A stretch of 10,135 nt of DNA, from positions 1 to 10,135 of the forward strand of contig JANMTL010000316.1 in assembly GCA_031390425.1 (NCBI GenBank), in the 5' to 3' direction. Shown piece by piece: positions 1 through 6,600 of this stretch (its first letter is position 1; each line of letters opens with the position of its first letter). Below the pieces are notes generated by a model. The model had not been told where the DNA came from. It did not search any database and worked only from the letters and a program-made list of their open reading frames with translations. The translations under genes and the position numbers were made by a program. This DNA is from PBB1 sp031390425 (GTDB lineage Bacteria > Pseudomonadota > Gammaproteobacteria > Burkholderiales > Burkholderiaceae_C).

Positions 1-348
1 TCGATCTTCGCGATGAACCGCATCGTGCAGGCGATCGGTGCCAAGGCCAAGAACTACAACGTGCGTCTGGGCGGGGTGATCGCCAACCGCAGCCGCGAAA
101 CCGACCAGATCGACAAGTACAACAACAAGATCGGCCTGAAGCTGGCCGCGCACTTCCCCGACCTCGACGTGATCCGCCGCAGCCGCCTGAAGAAGTCGAC
201 GCTGTTCGAGATGGAGTATTCGCCCGAGCTCGAAGCGGTGCAAAACGAGTACATGCGTCTGGCCGCAGCACTCTGGCTCGGCACCGAGCCGATGAACGCG
301 GTGCCGATGAAAGACCGCGACATCTTCGATTTGCTGGGCTTTGACTGA
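1..348 (+). CDS. bchL: Light-independent protochlorophyllide reductase, iron protein BchL (3' part only)
   Basis: The reading frame is open from the first base, so the gene starts outside the window; 115 residues remain of a protein usually near 300. BchL is the NifH-like, ATP-hydrolysing iron protein that passes electrons to BchN-BchB, reducing ring D of protochlorophyllide in bacteriochlorophyll synthesis in the dark. The visible part has the family's C-terminal region, including YNVRLGGVIANRS, the PELEAVQNEYMRLA stretch, and the ending DRDIFDLLGFD. The P-loop and the two 4Fe-4S cluster cysteines would lie upstream and cannot be checked. It ends 31 bases before bchM on the same strand, fitting a bchL-bchM operon. 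The family is oxygen-sensitive, which contrasts with the oxygen-using AcsF downstream. The assignment is firm. Confidence 0.95.
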   Translation, partial: SIFAMNRIVQAIGAKAKNYNVRLGGVIANRSRETDQIDKYNNKIGLKLAAHFPDLDVIRRSRLKKSTLFEMEYSPELEAVQNEYMRLAAALWLGTEPMNAVPMKDRDIFDLLGFD

Positions 349-379
349 CCCGACGTCACTTTGCAATCCGGACCGCCGC

Positions 380-1093
380 ATGAACCCCCTCAGTTACCTC
401 GAACGCCGCAGCAAGATCGAAGACTATTTCGATCGCACGGCGGTGCAGGCGTGGGCACGCCTCACCTCAGACGCCCCCGTCGGCCGCATCCGAGCCACGG
501 TGCGCGCCGGCCGCGACCGCATGCGCGCGACGCTGCTGGGCTGGCTGCCCGCCGACCTGAATGGCAAGCGTGTGCTCGATGCCGGTTGCGGCACCGGCGC
601 GCTGGCCGTCGAGGCCGCGCAGCGCGGCGCGCAGGTGCTGGCGATCGACCTGTCGCCGAAACTGATCGATCTGGCGCGTGACCGCCAACCGGCCGAGTTG
701 ACCAGCGAACACAGTGTCGGCCGCATCGATTTCCGCTCGGGCGACATGCTCGACCCCGCTCTCGGCGAGTTCGATTACGTCGTCGGCATGGACTCGCTGA
801 TCCACTACCGCACGCCCGACGCGGTACGCGTGATCACCGGGCTGGCCGAACGCACCCGCTGCGGTTTGCTGTTCACCTATGCGCCAAGCAACCCGGCGCT
901 GATCGCGATGCGCGCGATGGGGCGCCTGTTCCCGCGCGGCGACCGAGCCCCCTGGATCGAGCCGGTGGCCGAGGCCGCACTGCACAGACTGCTGGCAGCC
1001 GACCCGGCGCTGCAAGGCTGGCAACGCGGCCGCACGCAACGCATCGCCAGTGGTTTCTACACCTCGCAAGCGCTGGAGCTGGTGCGCCGATGA
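380..1093 (+). CDS. bchM: Magnesium-protoporphyrin IX methyltransferase BchM
   Basis: This 237-residue protein is an S-adenosylmethionine-dependent methyltransferase. By family it methylates the ring-C propionate of Mg-protoporphyrin IX, giving the monomethyl ester that is the substrate of the AcsF cyclase encoded further down. The SAM-binding motif I, VLDAGCGTGALAVEAA, is at about residues 65-80, followed by the acidic end of strand 2 (LAIDLSP, about 87-93). The N-terminal YLERRSKIEDYFDRTAVQAW and C-terminal SGFYTSQALELVRR also fit BchM. I chose the ATG at 380. A TTG at 341 in the same frame would overlap bchL and add 13 residues not expected in the family. No strong ribosome-binding site precedes 380. 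The stop overlaps the lhaA start as ATGA (1090-1093), implying translational coupling. Confidence 0.94.
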   Translation: MNPLSYLERRSKIEDYFDRTAVQAWARLTSDAPVGRIRATVRAGRDRMRATLLGWLPADLNGKRVLDAGCGTGALAVEAAQRGAQVLAIDLSPKLIDLARDRQPAELTSEHSVGRIDFRSGDMLDPALGEFDYVVGMDSLIHYRTPDAVRVITGLAERTRCGLLFTYAPSNPALIAMRAMGRLFPRGDRAPWIEPVAEAALHRLLAADPALQGWQRGRTQRIASGFYTSQALELVRR

Positions 1094-2529
1094 AACGGCC
1101 CACGCTGCTGATGCTTCGAGCCCGGCAATGGCTCGATGTAGCGCCGCGCTATCTGCCGTTCGCGGATGCCGCCACGCACGAACTGCCGCTCGGGCGGCTG
1201 CTGCGTCTGTCGCTGTTCCAGGTGTCGGTCGGCATGGCAGCGGTGCTGTTGATCGGCACGCTGAACCGGGTCATGATCGTCGAGATGGGCATGGCCGCCT
1301 GGCTGGTGGCACTGATGGTGGCGCTGCCGCTGGTGTTCGCTCCGTTTCGTGCCCTGGTCGGTTTCAAGTCCGACACCCACCGCTCGGTGCTCGGCTGGAA
1401 GCGCGTGCCCTACATCTGGATCGGCACCTGGCTGCAGTTCGGCGGTTTCGCGATCATGCCGTTCGCGTTGATTCTGATGTCGGGCGATTCGAACGCCGGG
1501 CCGTGGTTGGGCTACCTCAGCTCGGCGCTGGCTTTCCTGCTGGTCGGCGCGGGATCGCAGATCACGCAGACGGCCGGTCTGGCGCTCGCCACCGACATCG
1601 CCCCCGAAAGCGCTCGGCCGCGCGTGGTGGCGTTGATGTACGTGATGTTGCTGGTCGGCATGGTGCTCAGCAGCCTGGTGTTCGGTGCATTGCTGGAAGA
1701 TTTCAGCCAACTGCGGTTGATCAAGGTGGTTCAAAGCGCCGCCGCCGTGACCCTGGCGCTGAACCTGATCGCGCTGTGGAAGCAGGAAGCACGCAATCCC
1801 GCCGGTACCGCCAAGAACCTGCCACGTCCGGACTTCAGCACCAGTTGGCAGGCGTTTGCGCGGCAGGGACGCACCTTGCGTTTTCTGCTCGCCGTCGGGC
1901 TGGGCACCGCCGCATTCAACATGCAGGACATCATCCTGGAGCCGTATGGCGGCGAGATTCTCGGCCTCAGCGTGAGCGCTACCACGGTGCTGACAGCGCT
2001 GCTGGCCGGTGGGGCCTTGGCGGCGTTCGGGCTGGCCGCGCGGTGGCTCGGCGGCGGCCTGGACGCCTACCGTCTGGCAGCCTTCGGTGCGTTGATCGGC
2101 GTGGTGGCATTCTCTGCCGTGATCTTCGCTGCGCCGCTTGAATCGGCCATGCTGTTTCGCATTGGCGCGACCTTGATCGGCTTCGGCGGCGGCTTGTTCG
2201 CCGTCAGCACGCTGACCGCTGCGATGGGTTTGGAGAAGCCCGGTCAAATCGGTCTTGCCCTGGGCGCGTGGGGGGCCGTGCAAGCGACCGCAGGGGGTGT
2301 CGGCATCGCCTTGGGAGGCGCCCTGCGCGACATCGTCGCCAGCATGGCGTCGCACGGGATGCTGGGCGCCGCGCTGTCAGAAGCGTCGGTGGGCTACAGC
2401 GTCGTCTACCACCTCGAAATCGCGTTGTTGTTTGCCACGCTGGTCGTTATCGGTCCGCTCGTCCGCACCTCGGTCAAGCACCGTCCACGAACGAGTTCGA
2501 AGTTTGGGTTGGCCGAATTTCCCGGCTGA
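1090..2529 (+). CDS. lhaA: LhaA, PucC-family light-harvesting complex assembly membrane protein
   Basis: A 479-residue, very hydrophobic protein of the PucC/LhaA (BCH) branch of the major facilitator fold, with about twelve membrane segments. LhaA assists assembly of the LH1 antenna around the reaction centre and has been proposed to hand bacteriochlorophyll to the antenna peptides. Visible signatures are the loop GFKSDTHRSVLGWKRVPYIWIG (about 91-112), the TQTAGLALATDIAPESARPR stretch in mid-protein, NMQDIILEPYGGEILGLSV near the start of the second half, and the terminal FGLAEFPG. The sibling pucC serves LH2; the position between bchM and puhA is why I call this lhaA. A GGAG at 1075-1078 lies 11 bases from the ATG, and the start overlaps the bchM stop by four bases. 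The membrane topology was read by eye. Confidence 0.93.
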   Translation: MKRPTLLMLRARQWLDVAPRYLPFADAATHELPLGRLLRLSLFQVSVGMAAVLLIGTLNRVMIVEMGMAAWLVALMVALPLVFAPFRALVGFKSDTHRSVLGWKRVPYIWIGTWLQFGGFAIMPFALILMSGDSNAGPWLGYLSSALAFLLVGAGSQITQTAGLALATDIAPESARPRVVALMYVMLLVGMVLSSLVFGALLEDFSQLRLIKVVQSAAAVTLALNLIALWKQEARNPAGTAKNLPRPDFSTSWQAFARQGRTLRFLLAVGLGTAAFNMQDIILEPYGGEILGLSVSATTVLTALLAGGALAAFGLAARWLGGGLDAYRLAAFGALIGVVAFSAVIFAAPLESAMLFRIGATLIGFGGGLFAVSTLTAAMGLEKPGQIGLALGAWGAVQATAGGVGIALGGALRDIVASMASHGMLGAALSEASVGYSVVYHLEIALLFATLVVIGPLVRTSVKHRPRTSSKFGLAEFPG

Positions 2530-2539
2530 TCGCTTTTTT
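2511..2539 (+). terminator. Weak hairpin plus T6 run between lhaA and puhA (possible attenuator)
   Basis: A short stem can form between 2511-2515 (GGCCG) and 2523-2527 (CGGCT, with one G-U pair), with a seven-base loop. Six T residues follow at 2534-2539, after a six-base gap. The arrangement overlaps the lhaA stop. The stem is short and the T run is not directly adjacent, so it could at most be a leaky terminator or a pause that separates puhA expression from the upstream genes. Confidence is low. Confidence 0.2.
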
Positions 2540-2548
2540 ACACAGAAG

Positions 2549-2555
2549 AAGGAGA
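2549..2555 (+). promoter_or_regulatory. Strong ribosome-binding site of puhA
   Basis: AAGGAGA at 2549-2555 is a near-perfect Shine-Dalgarno sequence about seven to eight bases before the puhA ATG at 2563. It is the strongest ribosome-binding site seen in the + strand block. The other genes rely on overlapping starts or partial motifs. This fits the need to make the stoichiometric structural subunit PuhA in larger amounts than its assembly factors. Confidence 0.75.
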
Positions 2556-2562
2556 CCTCATC

Positions 2563-3339
2563 ATGGGTACTGGAGCCATCACGGAATACATCGACGTTGC
2601 ACAAATCGTGCTCTATTTGTTCTGGATCTTCTTTTTCGGTCTGGTGTACTACCTCCAGATGGAAAGCAAGCGCGAGGGCTTCCCGCTGGAAACCGTCTAT
2701 CCATCGGGCGAGATGCGCACCGACACGGGTTTCGTGATGATGCCCACCCCCAAGACCTTCCTGATGGCGCATGGCGAATCGGTCACCGTGCCCAATGACA
2801 AGGTGTCACCGCAGGCGCTGCATGCCGAACCGATGCACCGGATGATGGGGGCGCCGCTGGTACCCACTGGCAATCCGATGCTTGACGGTGTCGGCCCGGG
2901 CGCGTACGCGGACCGCGCCGATGTGCCCGACTACACCTGGGAAGGCGATCCGAAAATCGTGCCGTTGCGGGTGGCTGCCGATTACGGTGTGGCTTCCAAT
3001 GACGCCGACCCGCGCGGACTCGACGTCATCGGCGCTGACGGCGAAGTCGCCGGGACCGTCAGCGACCTGTGGGTCGACAAATCGGAAATGACCTTTCGCT
3101 ACTTGGAAGTCGCGGTGCCTGCGGGCGGCATGACTCGCAAAGTGCTGCTGCCCATGAACTTCGCGCGCATCAAGGCCGACTGCGTGAAGGTCGCGTCGAT
3201 CCTCAGCCACCAGTTTGCGCAGGTGCCCGGCACCAAGAGCGCGGAGCAAATCACCCTGCTCGAAGAGGAGAAGGTCATGGCGTACTACGGCGGCGGCACG
3301 TTGTACGCCGAACCATCGCGCCAGGAGCCGCTGGTATGA
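2563..3339 (+). CDS. puhA: Photosynthetic reaction centre H subunit PuhA
   Basis: A 258-residue protein, the usual length for the H subunit, which caps the cytoplasmic face of the L-M core and guides protons to the secondary quinone. One membrane helix lies at about residues 12-31 (IVLYLFWIFFFGLVYYL), followed by the characteristic MESKREGFPLE and YPSG. The C-terminal cytoplasmic domain shows KIVPLR (131-136), LWVDKSE (169-175), RYLEV, LLPMNFARI and TLLEEEKVMAYYGGG. D172 and E175 appear to match Asp-H170 and Glu-H173 of Rhodobacter sphaeroides, acidic residues on the proton path. The stretch before KIVPLR reads YTWEGDP, without the His-H126/H128 pair of that species. The start is decided by the strong ribosome-binding site. 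The stop overlaps the puhB start as ATGA. Confidence 0.97.
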   Translation: MGTGAITEYIDVAQIVLYLFWIFFFGLVYYLQMESKREGFPLETVYPSGEMRTDTGFVMMPTPKTFLMAHGESVTVPNDKVSPQALHAEPMHRMMGAPLVPTGNPMLDGVGPGAYADRADVPDYTWEGDPKIVPLRVAADYGVASNDADPRGLDVIGADGEVAGTVSDLWVDKSEMTFRYLEVAVPAGGMTRKVLLPMNFARIKADCVKVASILSHQFAQVPGTKSAEQITLLEEEKVMAYYGGGTLYAEPSRQEPLV

Positions 3340-4097
3340 AGGTGAACTACGACGCTCACGAGCACGAACACGAGTTCGAGCCCGAGTTCGGTCTGCCCGA
3401 GCCGCTGCCTGCCGGTGAACGCGTGCTGTGGCAAGGCAGGCCGGATTGGCGGGTGCTGGCGCGGCGGGTCTTCCATGTGCGCACGCTGGTGCTGTATTTC
3501 ATCGCGATCCTGCTGATCCGGGCGGTGGTCGTGACGCTGAACGGCGGTACCCACGCCGAGGCCCTGCGCGCCGCAGCGATGCTGGCGCCGCTGGCGGCGC
3601 TGGCCATCGGCGTCGCGGTGGGCATGGCGTTGTTGTGCGCACGCACGACCGTCTACACGCTCACCGACAAGCGGGTGACGATGCGCATCGGCATCGTGCT
3701 GAACCTGACCTTCAACCTGCCGCTCAGCCGCATTGCCAGCGCTGGCTTGCGCGACACCGGTCTGGGCACCGGGGACATCCCGCTGACCTTGGCCGGGAGT
3801 GATCGGATCGCCTACCTGCATCTGTGGCCGCATGCACGGCCGTGGCACCTGGCACGGCCCGAGCCGATGCTGCGTTGCGTGCCCGACGCCGACCGCGTCG
3901 CCCGGATGTTGGCGGCGGCCTGGGCACAAACGAGAGGCCTCGATGTTCGTGCGATCGCAGAGCCTGCGGCACCGCGCCATTCGCGGCTGCCAGTTTCGAC
4001 CCCGACGGCAGCGCGCCCGATGGTCGGCATGCCTGCCGCGCCGCGCAAGCGTTGGTATACCGGCGGCCGTGAGCAACGGCTGACGCACGTTGCCTGA
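3336..4097 (+). CDS. puhB: Reaction centre assembly protein PuhB
   Basis: A 253-residue membrane protein matching PuhB, a factor needed for efficient assembly of the reaction centre in purple bacteria. After an acidic, His-rich head (DAHEHEHEFEPEFG, 6-19) comes the family phrase PLPAGERVLWQGRPDW (about 23-38), then hydrophobic segments at about 49-67 and 80-101. A PH-like cytoplasmic domain follows, with TVYTLTDKRVTMRIGI (105-120), NLPLSRIASA and LHLWPHARPWHLARPEPMLR. The last 50 or so residues are Pro/Ala/Arg-rich and look like a poorly conserved tail. I chose the ATG at 3336 because it overlaps the puhA stop and has AGGAG at 3323-3327 eight bases upstream. The same frame stays open back to 3069 inside puhA, but that part is a shadow of puhA. 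Confidence 0.92.
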   Translation: MKVNYDAHEHEHEFEPEFGLPEPLPAGERVLWQGRPDWRVLARRVFHVRTLVLYFIAILLIRAVVVTLNGGTHAEALRAAAMLAPLAALAIGVAVGMALLCARTTVYTLTDKRVTMRIGIVLNLTFNLPLSRIASAGLRDTGLGTGDIPLTLAGSDRIAYLHLWPHARPWHLARPEPMLRCVPDADRVARMLAAAWAQTRGLDVRAIAEPAAPRHSRLPVSTPTAARPMVGMPAAPRKRWYTGGREQRLTHVA

Positions 4098-4098
4098 G

Positions 4099-4548
4099 AT
4101 GCAAGCCGTGGCTGCCGACACTGTCCTGCCGCGCGGCGTGCTGCTGGCCATCGGTGGCGTGCTGCTGGCGTCTGTGATCGGCGTCGCTGCCGTGCGGATG
4201 TCTGGAGTCACCATCCGCGTGCCGGACGAGGCGGCCGTTGCAGTGCGCGAGTTGCGCTTCGAAGACCGCCCCGATGGCAGCGTGGTCGTGATCGACGCCC
4301 CCAGCCGCACCGTGATCCACACCATCACCGGCGAGAACGGATTCTTTCGCGGCGCGCTGCGCGGCCTGGCCCGTGAACGCAAGCGCAATGGCCTGGGGGC
4401 GGAACAGCCATTCCAGTTGATCGGCCGCGCCGACGGGCGTTTGACGCTGGTCGATCCTGCGACCGGACAACGCATCGACCTCGAATCTTTTGGGCCGACC
4501 AATGCGGCCGTGTTCGCGCGTCTGATGACCGACGTGCCGACCCGCTGA
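4099..4548 (+). CDS. puhC: Photosynthetic complex assembly protein PuhC
   Basis: A 149-residue protein with one N-terminal membrane anchor at about residues 13-34, followed by a soluble, probably periplasmic, domain. Recognisable PuhC phrases are RELRFEDRPDGSVVVIDA, a VIHTITGENGFFRGALRGLARERKR region, PFQLIGRADGRLTLVDPATG and the closing RIDLESFGPTNAAVFARLM. In Rhodobacter capsulatus PuhC is needed for normal reaction centre/LH1 levels; its exact activity is not settled. I chose the ATG at 4099, one base after the puhB TGA, which suits re-initiation by the same ribosome. A TTG at 4090 would add three residues and overlap puhB. No Shine-Dalgarno sequence is obvious for either start. Confidence 0.9.
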   Translation: MQAVAADTVLPRGVLLAIGGVLLASVIGVAAVRMSGVTIRVPDEAAVAVRELRFEDRPDGSVVVIDAPSRTVIHTITGENGFFRGALRGLARERKRNGLGAEQPFQLIGRADGRLTLVDPATGQRIDLESFGPTNAAVFARLMTDVPTR

Positions 4549-4581
4549 GACCGCACAACTTAACCAAGCTCGGAGCCATAC

Positions 4582-5667
4582 ATGAACACCACCACGACCC
4601 TGCCGACGGGAGCCCAGCGCGCCCCGAACGAAGCGACCACCGCCGCGCTGCAGAACACGGTGCTGACGCCACGTTTCTACACCACCGATTTCGACGCGAT
4701 GGACCGCATGGATGTCAGCTCGGTGCGTGCTCAGTGGGACGTCCTGATGGACGAGTTTCGTGCCGACTCCAACACCGACCACTTCCAGCGCCCATCCGAG
4801 ATGGTGGGCCAGGACTACTCGTCGCAGTTGCCGCCCGCGCTTTACAAGGAGTTTGCTGACTTTCTGGTCAGCTCGGTCACGTCAGAATTTTCCGGCTGCG
4901 TGCTCTACACCGAGATGAAAAAGCGCTGCTCCAACCCCGACATCAAGGAGCTGATGTCGCTGATGGCACGCGACGAAAGCCGCCACGCCGGCTTCATCAA
5001 CCAGTGGCTCAAGGATTTCGGCATCGGCGTCGACCTGGGCTTCCTGGTCAAGGCCAAGAAATACACCTACTTCCGCCCGAAATTCATCTTCTACGCAACC
5101 TACCTGTCCGAGAAGATCGGCTACGCCCGTTACATCGCGATCTACCGCCAGGTCGAACGCCACCCCGAACTGTGCTTTCACCCGATCTTCAAGTGGTTCG
5201 AGCGCTGGTGCAACGATGAATTCCGCCACGGCGAAGCCTTCGCGTTGCTGATGCGCTCCGACCCGAAGCTGCTGACGGGCCACAACAAGCTGTGGATCCG
5301 CTTCTTTTTGCTGGCGGTTTACGCCACGATGTATGTGCGCGACCACCAGCGCCCTGAGATGCACGCGGCGATGGGATTGAACCCAACCGAGTACGACTAC
5401 AACGTGTTTCGCATCACCTCGGAGATCACCAAGCAGGTGTTTCCGCTGACGCTGAACACCGACGACCCACGTTTTCGTGCCGGGCTCGAACGCCTGCGCA
5501 AGCTGTCGGTCGCCAGCGATGCCAGCCGCACGCAGGGCAAACTGATCGGTGGCCTCAAGCGCGTCGGCCTGGGCGCGGCTGCCGCCGTCACGTTCGTGCG
5601 GCTGTACTGCCTGCCCGCCCAGCCGAACCGCCTGCCGGTCGACATACGCGTGGCACCGGCCTGGTGA
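4582..5667 (+). CDS. acsF: Aerobic Mg-protoporphyrin IX monomethyl ester (oxidative) cyclase AcsF
   Basis: A 361-residue diiron oxygenase, the usual size. AcsF uses oxygen to close isocyclic ring E, turning the monomethyl ester made by BchM into divinyl protochlorophyllide, the stage before the BchLNB step. Two ExxH iron-binding motifs are clear: DESRH at 131-135 (E132, H135) and NDEFRH at 211-216 (E213, H216). E102 (in SEFSGC) and E177 (in LSEKIG) are likely the other carboxylate ligands. The family phrases VLTPRFYTTDFDAMD, EFSGCVLYTEMKKR and YFRPKFIFYATYLSEKIGYARY are present. CGGAG at 4571-4575 precedes the ATG by six bases. It sits between puhC and puhE, the arrangement known from Rubrivivax-type and many alphaproteobacterial clusters. 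The anaerobic alternative BchE is a radical-SAM protein and is not similar. Confidence 0.97.
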   Translation: MNTTTTLPTGAQRAPNEATTAALQNTVLTPRFYTTDFDAMDRMDVSSVRAQWDVLMDEFRADSNTDHFQRPSEMVGQDYSSQLPPALYKEFADFLVSSVTSEFSGCVLYTEMKKRCSNPDIKELMSLMARDESRHAGFINQWLKDFGIGVDLGFLVKAKKYTYFRPKFIFYATYLSEKIGYARYIAIYRQVERHPELCFHPIFKWFERWCNDEFRHGEAFALLMRSDPKLLTGHNKLWIRFFLLAVYATMYVRDHQRPEMHAAMGLNPTEYDYNVFRITSEITKQVFPLTLNTDDPRFRAGLERLRKLSVASDASRTQGKLIGGLKRVGLGAAAAVTFVRLYCLPAQPNRLPVDIRVAPAW

Positions 5668-5708
5668 TGCGCTGACGGGCCGCTCGCCTTCCACCCGGTC
5701 GATCTTCC

Positions 5709-6512
5709 ATGTCGCAGTACCTGTTGCCGATCGCGTACGCGCTGTTCATCTGGTGGTTCAGCACCGGCGTCATCCTGTTCCTCAACGGCCTGCCGCGCTG
5801 GACCTTCAAGTGGACGATGCTCGGCACCAGTTTCGTGCTGGTGATGGCGCTGATCGGGCTGGTCGTGACCCGCGACGACACCCGGATCACCGGCGCCTAC
5901 CTCGCCTTCACCTTCGGCTTGCTGGTGTGGGCGTGGCAAGAGGTTGCGTTCCTGCTCGGTTACGTGACCGGACCGCGGCGCACCGACTGCCCGCCTGAAT
6001 CGACCGGCTGGCGGCGCGCCGGTTTCGCCTTCATGGCGGTGATGCACCACGAGCTCGCGCTGGTGGTGCTCGGCGCTGCGGTGCTGGCCGCCACGTGGGG
6101 CGGGCCCAACCAAACCGGCATGTGGACGTTCCTGATCCTGTGGGTCATGCGGCAGAGCGCCAAGCTCAATGTGTTCTTGGGCGTGCGCAACCTCAACGAA
6201 GGCTTCCTGCCCGAGCACCTGAAGTACCTACAGACTTATTTCACCCGGCGCCCGATGAATCGGCTGTTTCCGGTGTCGGTGATCGCCTCGACCGTCGCCG
6301 CCGCGTTGATCTGGCAGGAAGCCACCGTGCTCGGCATCAGCGCCTTCGACGTCACCGCCCTCACCTTCGCCGCCACCTTGCTGAGCCTGGCGGTGCTTGA
6401 ACACTGGTTCCTGGTGCTGCCGCTGCCGTTCGAGGCGCTGTGGAACTGGGGTTTGCGGTCGCGGGAGATGCTGGGAAACGGCCGGGTGGGGCTGCAGGTG
6501 GACAGGGGCTGA
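5709..6512 (+). CDS. puhE: Putative photosynthetic complex assembly protein PuhE
   Basis: A 267-residue hydrophobic protein with about seven membrane segments, matching PuhE (DUF3623 family), found at the end of puh-acsF blocks. Recognised stretches are LFIWWFSTGVILFLNGLPR (12-30), the segment ending in AWQEVAFLLGYVTGPRR, MAVMHHELALVV, FLILWVMRQSAKLNVFLGVRNL, NEGFLPEHLKYLQTYF and LEHWFLVLPLPFEALWNWGL. In Rhodobacter capsulatus PuhE influences bacteriochlorophyll production or complex levels; no enzymatic activity is established. The gene starts 41 bases after acsF with no clear Shine-Dalgarno sequence, so it probably depends on readthrough from acsF. In alphaproteobacteria hemA often follows; here the photosynthesis genes stop and a convergent housekeeping operon begins. 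Confidence 0.9.
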   Translation: MSQYLLPIAYALFIWWFSTGVILFLNGLPRWTFKWTMLGTSFVLVMALIGLVVTRDDTRITGAYLAFTFGLLVWAWQEVAFLLGYVTGPRRTDCPPESTGWRRAGFAFMAVMHHELALVVLGAAVLAATWGGPNQTGMWTFLILWVMRQSAKLNVFLGVRNLNEGFLPEHLKYLQTYFTRRPMNRLFPVSVIASTVAAALIWQEATVLGISAFDVTALTFAATLLSLAVLEHWFLVLPLPFEALWNWGLRSREMLGNGRVGLQVDRG

Positions 6513-6600
6513 CGCCACCCTTCACCGAAGGTGCGCAGACCGACCCACGGCCGAGCTCCCCCCAAGCGCGCTCCAGCGCGCCGAACGACGGCGTCTGAAA
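6513..6600. other. Convergent spacer between puhE and typA
   Basis: This 88-base stretch separates two genes that point at each other. It holds two small hairpins. One is around 6516-6533 (CTTC/GAAG stem with flanking pairs and a bulge); the other is GCGCGCT at 6566-6572 facing AGCGCGC at 6575-6581 with almost no loop. Neither is followed by a T run in either direction, so they are not classic intrinsic terminators, though they may help stop or protect the two transcripts. No gene or repeat is seen. Confidence 0.45.

Noticed and set aside
341..379. TTG start at 341 for bchM
   Set aside because: It would add 13 residues and overlap the end of bchL. The ATG at 380 begins where family similarity begins.
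1057..2355. 432-codon open frame antisense to lhaA
   Set aside because: It is rich in Arg, Gln, His and Gly, resembles no family, and lies opposite a clear PucC-family gene. Long antisense frames are expected in high-GC DNA.
3285..4782. Two long antisense open frames opposite puhB, puhC and the start of acsF
   Set aside because: They overlap each other and cover recognised genes. Their composition is that of a GC-driven shadow, without motifs or ribosome-binding sites.
4549..5708. PpsR/CrtJ sites (TGT-N12-ACA) in the spacers of the photosynthesis block
   Set aside because: I checked the bchL-bchM, lhaA-puhA, puhC-acsF and acsF-puhE spacers by eye and found no matching pair. Sites inside coding regions were not checked exhaustively.
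6566..6581. GCGCGCT/AGCGCGC hairpin as an intrinsic terminator
   Set aside because: The loop would be only two bases (four if one pair opens) and no T run follows on either strand.
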